Source of the DNA: Chara braunii
Lineage: Eukaryota > Streptophyta > Charophyceae > Charales > Characeae
Assembly (NCBI GenBank): GCA_003427395.1
Contig: BFEA01000200.1
Span: 2,119,975-2,169,636, forward strand
Direction of reading: 5' to 3'
DNA: 49,662 nucleotides
Shown: positions 31,440 to 43,485 of the stretch, one piece after another
Position numbering within the stretch: the first letter of the stretch is position 1
Layout: every line of letters starts with the position of its first letter
Notes under the pieces: generated by a model
Database searches by the model: none
Told to the model about the DNA's origin: nothing
The model's input: only the letters and a program-made list of their open reading frames with translations
Program-made: the position numbers and the translations under genes

Positions 31440-31960
31440 CTTTCCTAGGCTACTTCGCTCGCCTGGCCATGCAACCCAGGCGAGCCGCCCGGGGGTCACC
31501 TGCATTGGCCAACCGCATGCAGGCAAATATCAGCCCTTTCTTTTTTTCTTTCTTGGGTGGAGGTTTTCTGAGCATGGCCAGTGGAGCCCAAATCCGGGCT
31601 CCTTTCTCTTTTCGAGCATTGGCTGTCAATGCCCCAAAGGTGAGGAAGGGGGGTATAAATTGGTTTTTAAGGGGCTAAAGGGGGGGGTGCCATAGTCTGA
31701 TTCTGTTGTTTTCTTTTTTTATGTTGGATTCTGCAACGAACGCTGATGTGAACCTCAGCCAGAAGTCGTTTGTATTGCAATTCTGGACAACATTTTTTTT
31801 TCTGGATTTTTTGTTGTTTTTTATTTTGGTGCTGGGGCTGCCATCAACCCTGCCTGGGGTTCATCGTCAGCTGCACACCTGGGCGCGTATCTGGCCGAAA
31901 GTTGGGTGCGCAGGCGCCCAGACAAACAGCTTAGCGTCGTTTACTCTTTTGTTTTTGTAT
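31440..31960 (+). repeat. dispersed family X, copy 3 (most complete)
   Basis: Runs from a GC-rich 5' block (CGCCTGGCCATGCAACCCAG) through ATCCGGGCTCCTTTCTCTTT, TTGGCTGTCAA, GGGGGGTATAAATTGGTTTT, AGGGGCTAAAG, TAGTCTGATTCTGT, GTGAACCTCAGCCAGAAGTC, TTTGTATTGCAATTCTGGAC, a T-run, and a GC-rich 3' block (GGGGCTGCC ... GTTGGGTGCGCAGGCGCCCA). The GTATAAAT word resembles a TATA box. Confidence 0.8.
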
Positions 31961-32147
31961 TTTCCTCATGATTGGGGTGCTAGGGAGGGTTGTATTGGGT
32001 GCAAGAATAATCCCCAAGGGCATGCAGCTCTGATACAGCAGATTGAGTAGGACGAAATTCACTGTCGTTCTACTGGTGCCATGAGAGAAGAACGTTGCGC
32101 TACATCAGAAATATTGAAACACACACACACGAGCGAGTGCACGCGCG

Positions 32148-32161
<14 letters not shown>

Positions 32162-32222
<61 letters not shown>

Positions 32223-32327
32223 NNNNNNNNNNNNNNNNNNNNNNNNNNNNNNNNNNNNNNNNNNNNNNNNNNNNNNNNNNNNNNNNNNNNNNNNNNNNNN
32301 NNNNNNNNNNNNNNNNNNNNNNNNNNN

Positions 32328-32406
<79 letters not shown>
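32162..32406. repeat. (GA)n array interrupted by a 105 bp N gap
   Basis: CA and CG dinucleotides grade into GA from 32162. The run 32223-32327 is all N, and GA resumes to 32406. The true length is unknown. Confidence 0.95.
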
Positions 32407-32409
<3 letters not shown>

Positions 32410-32648
32410 GCATGAGAAAGATCTGCCTGAGCTACTGTCCAAGGTCACAGTGCCAAGTGTAATACGGTAATGCGTCTAAACTCACTTTTGTCTTTGTTAG
32501 CTTTGTACTTGCGCTTTCAGAGGAGATCAAAGACCTGTGCTTTTGGAGGAGATTAGAGACTGCCTTTGGATGCTATACATGACCTGCAACGGCTTCGCTC
32601 GTGGCACACAGATCTTTCTCCTCCCTGTCTTCCTCCCCCATGATTCCC

Positions 32649-32650
<2 letters not shown>

Positions 32651-32714
<64 letters not shown>
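32651..32714. repeat. (CT)n microsatellite
   Basis: A CT tract of about 64 bp. It lies 240 bp upstream of the second hammerhead-type repeat. Confidence 0.95.
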
Positions 32715-32716
<2 letters not shown>

Positions 32717-32954
32717 CGCTCTTGCTCTCTCCTGCCACAGCAGAAGAACACAAAAGAGCTTGGTAGAGCAGTTCACATGACAATGATCGGGCTAGCAAAA
32801 CACCCACGAAACAAAGAAAGGTCTATGACAGGCAGAAAATACACTCCAGACACGATGTTGGTAGTACAGGCACAGCATGGCCGCATCGTGACGGCCCCGA
32901 CCATAACTCAATCTGCCTGGAGAAAATTGTAGTAGGGTGCTATCGAAGTTGTGC

Positions 32955-33139
32955 TAGTCAAACAAAATTGCCCTGTAAACCATACGCAGAGAGTGAGAAA
33001 AGGACAACAAACGAGGCGCTGTGACGGATTGTTTTTTTATATTTTCACTGACCAATCAGGAGGCTGGACACAGTTTGCAGAATCCCCTAATTGAATCCCC
33101 TAATGGATTACACTGTAAGTGATAATTAATCTTAACCTT
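32955..33139 (-). repeat. hammerhead-bearing dispersed repeat, copy 2, ribozyme decayed
   Basis: Reverse complement of 11463-11637 with clear colinearity. In the ribozyme part, CTGATGA has become CTGATTG and stem II plus GAAA are replaced by an A-rich stretch, so the core is lost while the flanks (CAGCCTC, GTCACAG, CCTCGTTTGTTGTCC) survive. Confidence 0.75.
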
Positions 33140-33670
33140 AGTATGGTTAAGCATCAACGATTGTCGACATAGTGCCAGCAGTGTGTTTGGGGTGTATTTT
33201 TTGGCTGTGATAGACCTTTGAATGATTGATGATGCCGGGAGTGCATCGGTTCCGCGCGGGGCGGGATCCTACCGACCGCGTCACGCAGGAGTTAGTTTGC
33301 TATCGCGATACACATGGAGCTTCCGCAAGCCGCTCCGGTCGAGTGCGCCAGCCATACCTCTCGTGAGCCCCTACGGGATAGGGCCTACGTGAGGTACAAC
33401 TTACCTCCACTTTACGGGAGTTTGGTGGGCGTATCCCTACGCGAGGTACAACCCATCTCCACCTTGCGGGAACTGTCATATCCCTTCGGTGGACGTATCC
33501 CCGCTGAACTACCAGTCCACAATATGAAAGTTGATCGATTGCAACCGCAAAGGTGAATCAGCCGAGGGTGTTTTTCGTACGCTGTAGCATAGGGGTTACG
33601 CATGGTGTCGATGCCTCTATGAAACCCCCACGCGAACCGATTTACTGGGGGTTGAAGTTCTAAGCGCTAT
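33140..33670. repeat. GC-rich block with a ~65 bp degenerate tandem repeat
   Basis: CCTACGTGAGGTACAAC plus TTACCTCCAC recurs as CCCTACGCGAGGTACAAC plus CCATCTCCACC between about 33370 and 33470, with TACGGGAG, TGCGGGAAC and GGGCGTATCCC / GGACGTATCCC alternating. No protein family recognised. Confidence 0.6.
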
Positions 33671-34860
33671 TCGTCGTCAGTCAACTATGTCGCATCCCAC
33701 TCACCATGCATTGCACCACACTTCAAAATATAAAAATAAAACGCACACACATACACACACGGAACGACACAAAATAAAACAACACTCCCTGTCCCTTTAA
33801 TATACAACCCATAACCTTTGATACAGAAATTAGTACAGCAACACGTGTAAGACGTAATATAAAATCTTGCGATCGCAGGGTCTTCTCATTTTGACTAGCA
33901 ACGCATACTTACGCAAGCGGTCGCAACGATGACGTACTTTGTAGCATCTATAATCATGAGGTCCTCGTTAATCTGGAGGGTCCTATTCGACACTTCAGTG
34001 TCGGCTGACACGCGCCTTGAGGGGTTAATCTTTCAACGCTAGATAACCGTAAAGGCGGTTGATCACCACACCCTCTTCTGCATCCTGCGGAGAATGGGCG
34101 GTATACAGGTTCATACAGGTGGTTGCAATCGTCTCTTATTGCTCTAGAGATCAGCTTCATCATCCAAGGATCAAAAAGAACTCAAGGGGTTTGACTTTGA
34201 CGGTTGTCATAGACTACAACATCCAACTAAACAGAAACTATAAAAAGCAAAGAATAAAAAGAGTCTCGTCGTCAGTCAACTATGACGCATCCTACTCACC
34301 ACGCATTGCACCACACTTCAAAATAAAAAAATAAAACGCACACACATACACACACGGAACGACACAAAACAAAACAACACTCCTTGTCCTTTTAATATCC
34401 AACCCATAACCTTTTGATACAGAAATTGATACAGCAACACGTGTAAGACCTAATATAAAATCGTGCGATCGCAGGGTCTTCTCATTTTGACTACCAACGC
34501 ATACTTACGCAAGCGGTCGCAATGATGATGTACTTTGTAGTATCTATAATCATGAGGTCCTCGTTACTGAAAGGTCGCATTCGACATTCCAGTGTCGGTT
34601 GACACACGCCTTGAGGGGTTAATCTTTCAACGCCAAATAACCGTCAAGGCGGTTGATCACCACACCCTCTTCTGCATCCTGCGGAGAATGGGTGGTATAG
34701 AGGTTCATACAGGTGGTTGCAATCGTCTCTTATTGCTCTAGAGACCAACTGTATCATCCAAGGCCTAAAGAGAACTCAAGGGGTTTGACTTTGACGGCTG
34801 TCATAGACTACAACATCCAACTAAACAAAAACTATAAAAAGCAAAGAATAAAAAAAGTTT
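33671..34860. repeat. 595 bp tandem duplication
   Basis: Unit 1 (33671-34265) and unit 2 (34266-34860) are about 93-95% alike by eye and share the same landmarks: TCGTCGTCAGTCAACTATG, ACGCACACACATACACACAC, GTCTTCTCATTTTGACTA, GCGGTTGATCACCACACCCT and ACTATAAAAAGCAAAGAATA. Both contain TTGCGATCGCAGGG or a close form. No coding potential was recognised in either unit. Confidence 0.9.
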
Positions 34861-36331
34861 CTTTTTTTTCTCAACGCATAGTTTGTTTAACCCTTGCGCA
34901 CGGTTTAGTAAGCCGCGCGAGCACCGACGTGTATGTATGTACATATACATAAAGAGTAGTAAATATATGACGATCGCTTCTTACAATCACAGTGGGACTC
35001 CTCTTAGTTATATATATGTATGTGATCGCAGACAGTCGAATCCAAAGTCCGAACAAAAAAACATGTCTAAAACCACAAGGGTCAGAACCTTCAGATTGGG
35101 TAACAAGAGTGGATTGGAGTTGTGTCGTAAACCGACGAATCGGCAATCGATCTGTTATCAGTGATAACATATGATGATCCTCGTGGGATCAAGTTGAATC
35201 TAACGATCAAGAGGACCTGTAATACAAAACAGATCAATTCCCAAAGTTATTTATCAGTGTATGGGAAATGAACCTCCATAGCTTATTCTCACTCAAGATT
35301 TTTTTTCTGAACTAAGTTTATCTCTAAACCAGTGTCCAAAGAAAGGTAGGCTTATGGTAGAATCTCCTCCATGCAGAGTGGATTGTCAGAATCGCCGTCT
35401 GTCGAATATAATCTTCGTATAACTCCTCTAAACTAAGAAAATTTCAGCAGCGCTTTCGTATGAAAAGTGTCTTTTCATAATTTATAGTAGCCCAAAATAT
35501 GAAAAGCTGGTTTAGAAAGTCGATTGTTATTTAACTCTCTGAATCAGTGCAAATTTTGGCAACATCTTTTTTAGAAAAGCAAACTTCTCATATTTATACT
35601 AAGTCAGATAAGAACTCAAAGTAAGACTTAAGTTCAGCTAAAACAAAATTTAACTAACTCGTTAGATTTGTAAAATTTTTTGTAGCACTCCCTTTACAAA
35701 AAATTTATTTCAAGATTTGTACAAACTTAGTTCTGAACCTAAAATGACTTTGAATTCTCAACGTTCAGTTTTGTCTAAGTCCCTGAATTAACAAAAATTT
35801 GGGCAGCACTCTCTTTAGAAAAAGTTGACTTTCCAGAGTTTTACTAAGCCATCTACAAAATGTAGTCAAAATTTAACTTCTTGCTTTTGTTAAAATTTTG
35901 GCATTGCTTCCAGTAGAGAAAGTAACTTACCGAAATTTATACAAGACAAAGTATAACAAATGATGATCCTATAAAATGCGAAAATTGACATAAGTAAAAA
36001 AACTTAGCTCAGAAAATGCAGGAATTGAAATAACTCCTATGACTCTAGCACGTGCCGAGCAACTAAAACAACTACCTGTCAAATTGAAACTCGGACTAAA
36101 TAGTAATCTTACTCAGTCACATGCAAGGTCAAACCACATTGGTAAGTGCTCTCACCAGCTCCCAAGTCAGTTCGTCATAGATTAGTTCATGAAACTCGCA
36201 GATGATTTATCGCTTATACTGAACTTACATATGGTATGGTGCTACACGATTTTGCTTACAAACAATGTCTAGCATGCCTTAAGATATACTCAAACATGTT
36301 GCACACCTATTTTTTTCTTCTTTGGGCATAT

Positions 36332-37505
36332 GAAAAAAACATTCTGCTTAGAAACAATATCTAGTCGCTCGGAACTGTTCAATATCTAAATTCTAATATA
36401 TTTTTTAGAAAGTTTTTTATGCCTGGCCTGGCCTGCACAGCCGAGCACCCGGGCGTGATGTCCGGGCGGGTCTGATGCTCGGGGAACCCGGAAGTGCAAA
36501 AAAAAAAAAAAAAAAACTTTTTTTTTTTTTTTTAATCCGATTTCTCAAAGCACCAAAAATCCGGGCTCATTTCATTTTTTCAGAGTTGGCTGTCAAGGGG
36601 GGGAAAGGGGGGTATAAATTATTTTGAGAGGGGCTAAGAGGGGTTGAAGGGGGATCCTTTAGTGTGATTTTTTTTTTTTTTTTTTCAATTCGATGAGGAA
36701 TTTTTATATAACCCTTAGCCAAAAGTTGTTTGTATTGCAATTTTACACAACATGTTTTTTTTTTCTAACATTTTTTTACTTTCGTGTTTTTTTTTTTTTT
36801 TTTTTTTTTTTTGCGTTTGGGCTACCCGGAACAGTGCCCGGTGGTCATGCCTGGTCGGGCAAATGGGCGGGTATCTGGGCACACGTTGGGTGCCCAGGCC
36901 CCCGAAAAAACAACCTAGTATTTTATGACTTTGTTCTGATAAATAAATAAAAAACATGGGCAGAGGATTAAGCCATTCAGTTAGGAAATAATACTCAGTT
37001 TGCCCAGATTACTTTCAGCTATACTCTGTAGTTTCCCTTCTCTTCTTAGTGATATGGCTTAGCGCTGGACCATTCTGCTTAGAAACAATGTTCAACTGCC
37101 CGTTCACATGTAAATAAAAATAAGGTATTTTCTGTTATACTTAGTTTATATTTATGTGCGTGGCTTCATGCCAAAAGAAACAATGCTTAGCCTTAGAAAG
37201 AAAATCCTCCCTCAGAAGTAAAACAAAATGTTGAACCATTCGGCTTAGAAACGATGTTCAGCTTATCACAAATCCCTCAAAGCATGAAGTTGAATCCCTT
37301 AGCCGAACTTCAATTAAAAACCCCGAAAGACTCAGACAGACTAAGCCATTCTGCTTAGAAACAATGCTCGATCTAAAAAATCAGCCAGACAAACCCTCAT
37401 AAATAAACACAGCAACCAGGTCATTCTGCTTAGAAACAATGTCTGCTTCATCAGAAAACAGTCAAATAAACATAGCCCTGGGTCATTTTGCTTAGAAACA
37501 ATGCC
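36332..37505. repeat. interspersed 22 bp motif, left-arm version
   Basis: CATTCTGCTTAGAAACAATG or a near copy occurs at about 36339, 37070, 37242, 37348, 37422 and 37482, with spacers of 60 to over 150 bp that are not repeats of each other. Confidence 0.8.
36420..36930 (+). repeat. dispersed family X, copy 4, inserted in the left arm
   Basis: Has the same order of blocks as copy 3, including TCCGGGCTCATTTCATTTTT, TTGGCTGTCAAGGGGG, GGGGGGTATAAATTATTTTG, AACCCTTAGCCAAAAGTTG, TTTGTATTGCAATTTTACAC and the GC-rich ends. Its T and A runs are expanded. Confidence 0.8.
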
Positions 37506-37880
37506 CAATTCTCAGTTCACCCGTCAAACTGATGCAAAACTGTCTTTCTCCCACCTTCTCCCAGTTCACCTCTTAATCGGATTTAAATCAAAATAAAGAA
37601 AAAACTTAAACTGCACACACACATTCTTTCTATTTAGTCCGATTGAGTTTTTAAAAGAAAGCAAAAGTCATAGGGGGACACATGCATAGAACAATCAAAA
37701 TTAGAGGGAGATAATCAAACAAGGGTGTAGTGGGTTCATACTGACGTAGAATGAGAGTCTCCTAATGATGGATAAAATCCGCAATAGCCTGGTCAGACTG
37801 AAGTCCAACTACTTGTGGTCGACTCTTTGACGACCCTCCAACTCGCAACAGTGATCCTTCTTCAACGAGCTTAGCCTTCC

Positions 37881-40800
37881 CGCAGCTTGAGACCTGACGA
37901 CTACTTGGTCATAGGTAGATCGTCAATCTCACGGGTCACCTCCTACTACTGAAGTACGATGAACAATGCATCAACTAGCGGTAAAGGCTATGCCCTGCAA
38001 CTGGTCTATTGTTGTTTTGACGAATAGAAAAAGTGGCGCACTTGTCAAAAGTAGCTTCGATCAGCTCCTCTTTCGTCTCTTCATTCGACGGGGGTGATCA
38101 GTGTTTTGGCCAGCAAGTAAGTCTCAAAGCCTGCGTTGCATCTGCAGCTAACTCACTCAGTAGTATAGGCAGTCCACCGGCCCCACATGTAACCTTCCCT
38201 TGTCGCAACCCGCTTATAGACCCTTGGTTTGTTGGCTGTGGAACATGTCAGCCAACCGGCAAACACAGAGCCTTGAGAATACTCAACAAGGACTTACACA
38301 ACAGTAAAAACAGCAAACTGTTGTAAGGAAGAATCACAGCAAGACGCTGTGCAGCAGCAAACGGCGTGCCTGCGGACATCAACCGAGCAAACTACCGTCA
38401 AGACCCGGAACGTGCGCTCTCATCACCATCCTCAATCTCTTTCGTTCGTTCCCTTTCATTCCAGGCGGCAGGTATGTGTAGTCTTTGCAACTTACTTTCT
38501 GCTATTCCTTTGACAAGATGAGCGACACACCAGTTACAATGATGCTCCATTGTTCCCTCCTCTTAATCTCAATTATGCCACGCAACAACTATCCGACTGT
38601 ATTCACACAACATGAGAGTGAATCTTCCCCTAATTGTGGGAAGATACATTACATTAACGCACACACAAAAAAAACGAATTATTTTTCCAGGCGCAACTCC
38701 TAGTACCTGCCCCGGCTAAACTACTTACCTACAGACAAATCTAACTTTGCGGCTATACTCGCAGCGCCTTGGAAAGTCTAACTTACAACCTTACTTCTAC
38801 TGATTCCATAAAGAATCAGGCGATTTATTAAATTTTTATTCCTGCAAATTTCAAGTTTTCGTCACTTTTGCGCAACCCATAACTCTCATAGCCCAAGATC
38901 CACTACCTCTCCACAACTTTTGACCGCTCCATTAGATTCACCCGTCATCAAACCCCTCGGAAAGCATCTTAAAAGATCAAAAGCGGTCGAGAAACGGTCG
39001 AATCACTCGACCATTTATCCACACTTTCTTCTAATGTATCCACCTCCACTTCTTGTCCGGATTCACCTTCTTTCCCCTTTTTCTTCTCTGCGCCCCCTGA
39101 CCTCGACTCTTCCTCGTCCGCTCCCCCGTTTTTTTCAACCAGCGTTGTTGTCGACAACACTTGGTCGCGGACGACTCCGTAGCGGACCGATCTGCTATCC
39201 TTGTCTCATAATTGGTCAGAGGAGAAGGGTCGGTGGAAACCAGCTACTAAGTAAATGGTTGCAATTTACTCTTCCGTCCTTTATACCCAAGCCTGACGAG
39301 CAACTTGCTCGTCAGTATCGTTGAGTCTCCCCCGGAACTTTTTCTGGCCGTTTTTCCTCCGACACAGTTTACAATCCTTTCGGGCCTTCAACAGGTAAGC
39401 CCACGTCCAGATCTTCATAACAGGCCACTGACTCAAGGACACGTCCTTCTCTTAAGCCTACAACATGGGTCTAGGTGGGACGTCCCGGGTGAAGATCATC
39501 AGTGCAGAGGGATTTCATGCAAAATGCCCCGACAACCCATGTCGTCGTGGACCTCTCGACAGTGTTCAGGCTCATTGTGCCCGAGACGAAGCCTTGTTTG
39601 TCGGGTCCCATAGGCACGCCCACACTCAAACCTCTCAAAACATATCATGGTTGGTGGACGGTGCACCCGTGGCAACCCCCACCACTCAGGTTTTTTCCGC
39701 TTCGTGGGCTAACTACCCACTGGCTTGCATGCATATCGTTTTTCTTTGGCTCGTGTCTTAAAACGGTGGGACCAAGGACCTCATTAACATCCCGAACACG
39801 CAAGGAACCCATAAGTCAACGAAAAGGAGGCGCGTGCTCAAGGCCCTCGAATGTCACTACGACCTCCAACTCCACCGTCGCGCCTGAGTCATGGAGCACC
39901 GGAGCAGAATAATAATAATACCACAATAAATAATAAAAATATTTAGAAACTTTTGATTGTTAGAGTATTACGAACGAGGAAAAACAAACAGCTAGTACAT
40001 TTCCAATGTCATCAACGGCAAAACAACGGGGGATAGCCCCTGTCGGACCCTCAACCCCTCGGCTTCTTTCCGCTGTTCCGATATTCCTTCGCCGTCGCTC
40101 GCTCATCTTGATCCCTAAATCTTACAGATGAAAGTCCAATACTGTAACCAATAGTGTTAGGCTCAAGGATGAACTTATCATTAACTAACGTCTATATACC
40201 TGTGTGTTGTGCGATGAGTCTACGGAAACGTTTTCAAGCCATTTTGTCATCGATGCAGTCCTCCGTACGTACGCACCCGCCCCGCTCAAGCATTCCAATA
40301 ATCAAACAACCTTTAATCTTATTTTAATCAGAACTAAAATTTTGAGCGACAATCTTGAGGGCTTCACAATTATCAACAAGAAAGAAGATCACGTGCGCCT
40401 TAAGTCTGCGCGCGCACACACTCTCTATCCTAGTCAGCAGTTCAGTCAGCGTAAACAACAAACACAACCACATCTCGCTCGGTATACCCAAACTTTAAAC
40501 TTAACTTATTTTCTTTCATATGCAAAAAACAGGGCGGATACCCTTGTAAGGGTATTCGCGCCGACAGCGTCAACAGTCGACTACTTTCGAACCCCGTAGT
40601 CTTGGTGCGAGTCCAGTACTTGTTGCAAAATGCGCAGTTCAGAAGTAAAGGTTAATTTCGCACGGTTGTTCATGTACGAATGATCCACATTCATGAGCAT
40701 ACATGTTTCTATGAAAGGACAATCTATGGCGGTATGATCTGACTTAATCAAGTGTCGTCACACCTTCATTGTTGTCCTCCCCTGTTGAGCTTACATTGTC

Positions 40801-41799
40801 GAAGGATGGATGTGTGGTCGCAAAATGTTTCCAATTCTGTATGGGGAGTAAAAGAGTGTACAATACTCTTAAGATCGGTATTATACTAGTGTGAGGCACT
40901 TGACGAAAAGCCACTCACCAGTATAGTAACAAAGTGGATGGTGTTGTAACCTCACTTTTAATCTTACCATTGTGAACAAGTGCATTCCCCTTCTCCATCT
41001 ATCAACATGATAACTTGTTCGAACCCGCATAGCATATAAAGTTTTACACGTCAATCTCTCATAGGTATCATGTCTTCATAGATCCTAAACACTAAACAAT
41101 CAGTTATTAAGATTTTGAAAACATGTGAAATTATTGGCAACATAAATGCTAATGTCTACTGACATGTTTAAATTTGTGTCGTTTCGTCCATGTTTGGAAT
41201 ATTTTTTTTACAACATAATATCGTCGACGCACACATACCAAAAATTCAATACAAAAAAAAATTGAGGATTGACATGCTCTAGTCTTCGTGATTATAAACA
41301 CAACGATCATAGTTTTTTTATCAGTTGGGGTCCTATTGCAGGTTACTTGTCCCCCCAAGCACCATTCTATCGTGACGTATGGCCCCACGCTAATGAACTT
41401 CCCACTTAATAGCCCCTGAGTCACCCGACACTCTACCGTATGTGAAAAACATGTTGAAAACAAGTTCAAATTTGAATGGCAAGGTCGATAAAAGTTGGCA
41501 AATAGTTAGAGGCATGCAAGGTATTGACATAAACATTTGAGTTCAACCCTTCTTTCGATTCAATCGTCGATCTTAACTGACTCATAACTTATAAGTTGGA
41601 AAAAGGTATGGGTTTTGCAATATTTTTTATGTTCGCCATATTTTTATTTAAGATTTTGTTGAGAACGTTTTAAGGAGTTCGTACAAGGTTGTGAGATATC
41701 ATCCTTGATCTTACATGCTTGAGATCTCGAGGAATGACCTTGATTCCAATCAGTACCTTCCTTGTCTTCCTCCGACCCCTCCTCCTCTTCACCTGGAAG
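37881..41799. other. central region between the inverted arms, no recognised gene
   Basis: About 3.9 kb. Frames of 90-136 codons exist (38033-38326, 38920-39324, 39465-39761, 39502-39912, 40204-40599), but none shows a motif I recognise. AATAATAAT-type sequence lies near 39910. The inverted homology is not visible here, so this is either a diverged loop or independent insertions. Confidence 0.35.
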
Positions 41800-42240
41800 G
41801 AGGAATACTATTGCAAGTTGAAGGGTCGTCAGTGGATCGACAGTGGGGGGGGGTTGACTCCGGTTTGACTGGCGGCTGCACTTTGTTCTGTGAGCTGTTG
41901 CGGTTGCAACTAACAAACTGCAACACAACGCACGAGGCTGTTGCTGCTTGTTGACCGTCATTTTCTTTTGCTAATTCGCTGAGCCTTGTCAAGCGTTGTT
42001 GCTAGCATAAAGCGATATACCTTACCTTACTGCTCCTATGCTTTGCAACAACGCGTGACTGTTGCACTTTGCCGTGTCTCGCTTCGCGTATCGCTGCTGA
42101 ACACTGGCGACGTGCATTCCGGAAGTTCAGTTCAACATGGAGCATTGTAAACCTGGAAGGAGGGATACTATTGCAAGTTGAAGGGTCGTCAGTGGATCGA
42201 CAGTGGGGGGGGGGGGTGACTCCGGTTTGATCGGAGGCTG
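41800..42240 (+). repeat. ~90 bp direct repeat, 348 bp apart
   Basis: CCTGGAAGGAGG, ATACTATTGCAAGTTGAAGG, GTCGTCAGTGGATCGACAGT, a G-run and GACTCCGGTTTGA occur at 41803-41878 and 42152-42240. Both match, inverted, the 37790-37860 block of the left arm. Confidence 0.85.
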
Positions 42241-42782
42241 CAGTTTTTCGCCATCATTGCAGGGCCCTCTGGCGATGAAGATAACAAGACCCTCTCCTGG
42301 GAGTTGAGTCAATTTCCCTCCTGTATCTCAAGAGTCTCAAACCCCTCCTTTTGCCTTTCTTACTCCAAGTTTAATCCTGTTCCGAGAGGAAGGCGGCAGG
42401 CGGGATTGCAACCCGTAGGACCGTAGCAAGACTCTGTGGGGAGTCAATCCACCGATTGCGGGAGCTCTGCCGGAACTCGGGAGGAGTTATGGAGGCAGAG
42501 AACTAAGAGGTAACCTGTCATCTCCTTCTATAAACCCAGATATAACCCATAGGTGTTCTCCTTGCTATGTTTGACTGAGTATATTCCGTGTGCCCTTACT
42601 CTGACTTTGAGTTTGATTTCCAGGACTTAAACCAGAATTACATAAAGGAAGGTATGTGCAATGCCAGTTTCAGTTTTGTTGTCTGATTGAAAGCAGATTG
42701 TGGGATTGCATCTGGGGGAAGGATAGGAGGAAGGCAGTATTACTTGTGTCTGAGTGGGTCACCCAAAGGCTGAGAAAGTCTT

Positions 42783-43485
42783 CATAAGTTTGAGGAGACC
42801 CAGTGCTATGTTTATTTTTGATTGTCTGGAGAACCAGACATGTTCCATAAGTTTGGGTGGTCTGGTTGATCTGACTTGCAAGGGTTGTTTCTGGTTGACT
42901 TTTTAGGAATCAGGCACTGTCCCATAAGTTTGAGTGGCTTGGTTGTCTTGTTTATTTTGGGTTTTCTCGGATTCTTTTGGTTCTGAATGAGGGGGTCTGA
43001 GCATGTTGTATAAGTTTGGGTGACTCAACCCCTTTCTGTTTTATTAAAGGGAACGAATCAGGCAGAGGGTCAGACATGTTCCATAAGTTTGGGTGGTCTT
43101 GGTCCAATGTCGCGCACATGCTGGAACCAATATGTTATAACTTGACTATACTTTATTATTATTCTATTTATGAACAAGCTGATCAGACAGGGGTCCATAA
43201 GTTTGGGTGGTTTGACTATAGCTTATCACAAACTGAAGAGAGTATTAACTAATAATATATTTGTGGTACGAAGGGGCAGACTGAATCTTAAGCTAAAGAT
43301 ATCGGTTCTGTTATATGCTACCTAAAAAAACTAAGTGCATATAGTTATATAAAACTTGGATACTTAAACAATTCAGGGCGACTACGGTGGCCTAGTCATG
43401 TACCCAAAGAAGAGAAAAGTTATTGTGCCCTTTGTTTGTGTATATTCAATGGTTGAGCTAGACATATTCCATAAGTTTGGGTGGT
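42783..43485 (+). repeat. interspersed 22 bp motif, right-arm version
   Basis: CCATAAGTTTGGGTGGTCT or a near copy occurs at about 42784, 42847, 42930, 43010, 43081, 43196 and 43470. Spacing is irregular (60-270 bp) and spacers are unrelated. Read on the other strand it resembles the left-arm motif only partly. Confidence 0.85.

Larger units (their letters stand above)
34870..37880 (-). repeat. left arm of a large diverged inverted repeat
   Basis: Reading the minus strand, the order of landmarks matches the plus strand of 41.8-45.1 kb: the GAAGTCCAACT-GACGACCCTCCAACT block (37790-37860), interspersed 22 bp motifs (37.05-37.5 kb), GCAAGGTCAAACCAC (36120), TTATCAGTGATAAC (35157), GTGATCGCAGACAGTCGAAT (35022) and the GGTTAAAC end (34880). 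It is interrupted by family X copy 4 (36420-36930). Confidence 0.75.

Noticed and set aside
37440-37470. TTCATCAG (minus-strand CTGATGA)
   Set aside because: No stem II or GAAA on the minus strand, so it is a chance match.
38033-40599. Several 90-136 codon frames between the inverted arms
   Set aside because: No motif, overlapping frames on the same strand, and no codon pattern to choose between them.
42783-43485. Regularly repeated short motif as a CRISPR-like array
   Set aside because: Spacers vary from 60 to 270 bp, the context is eukaryotic, and the motif is degenerate.
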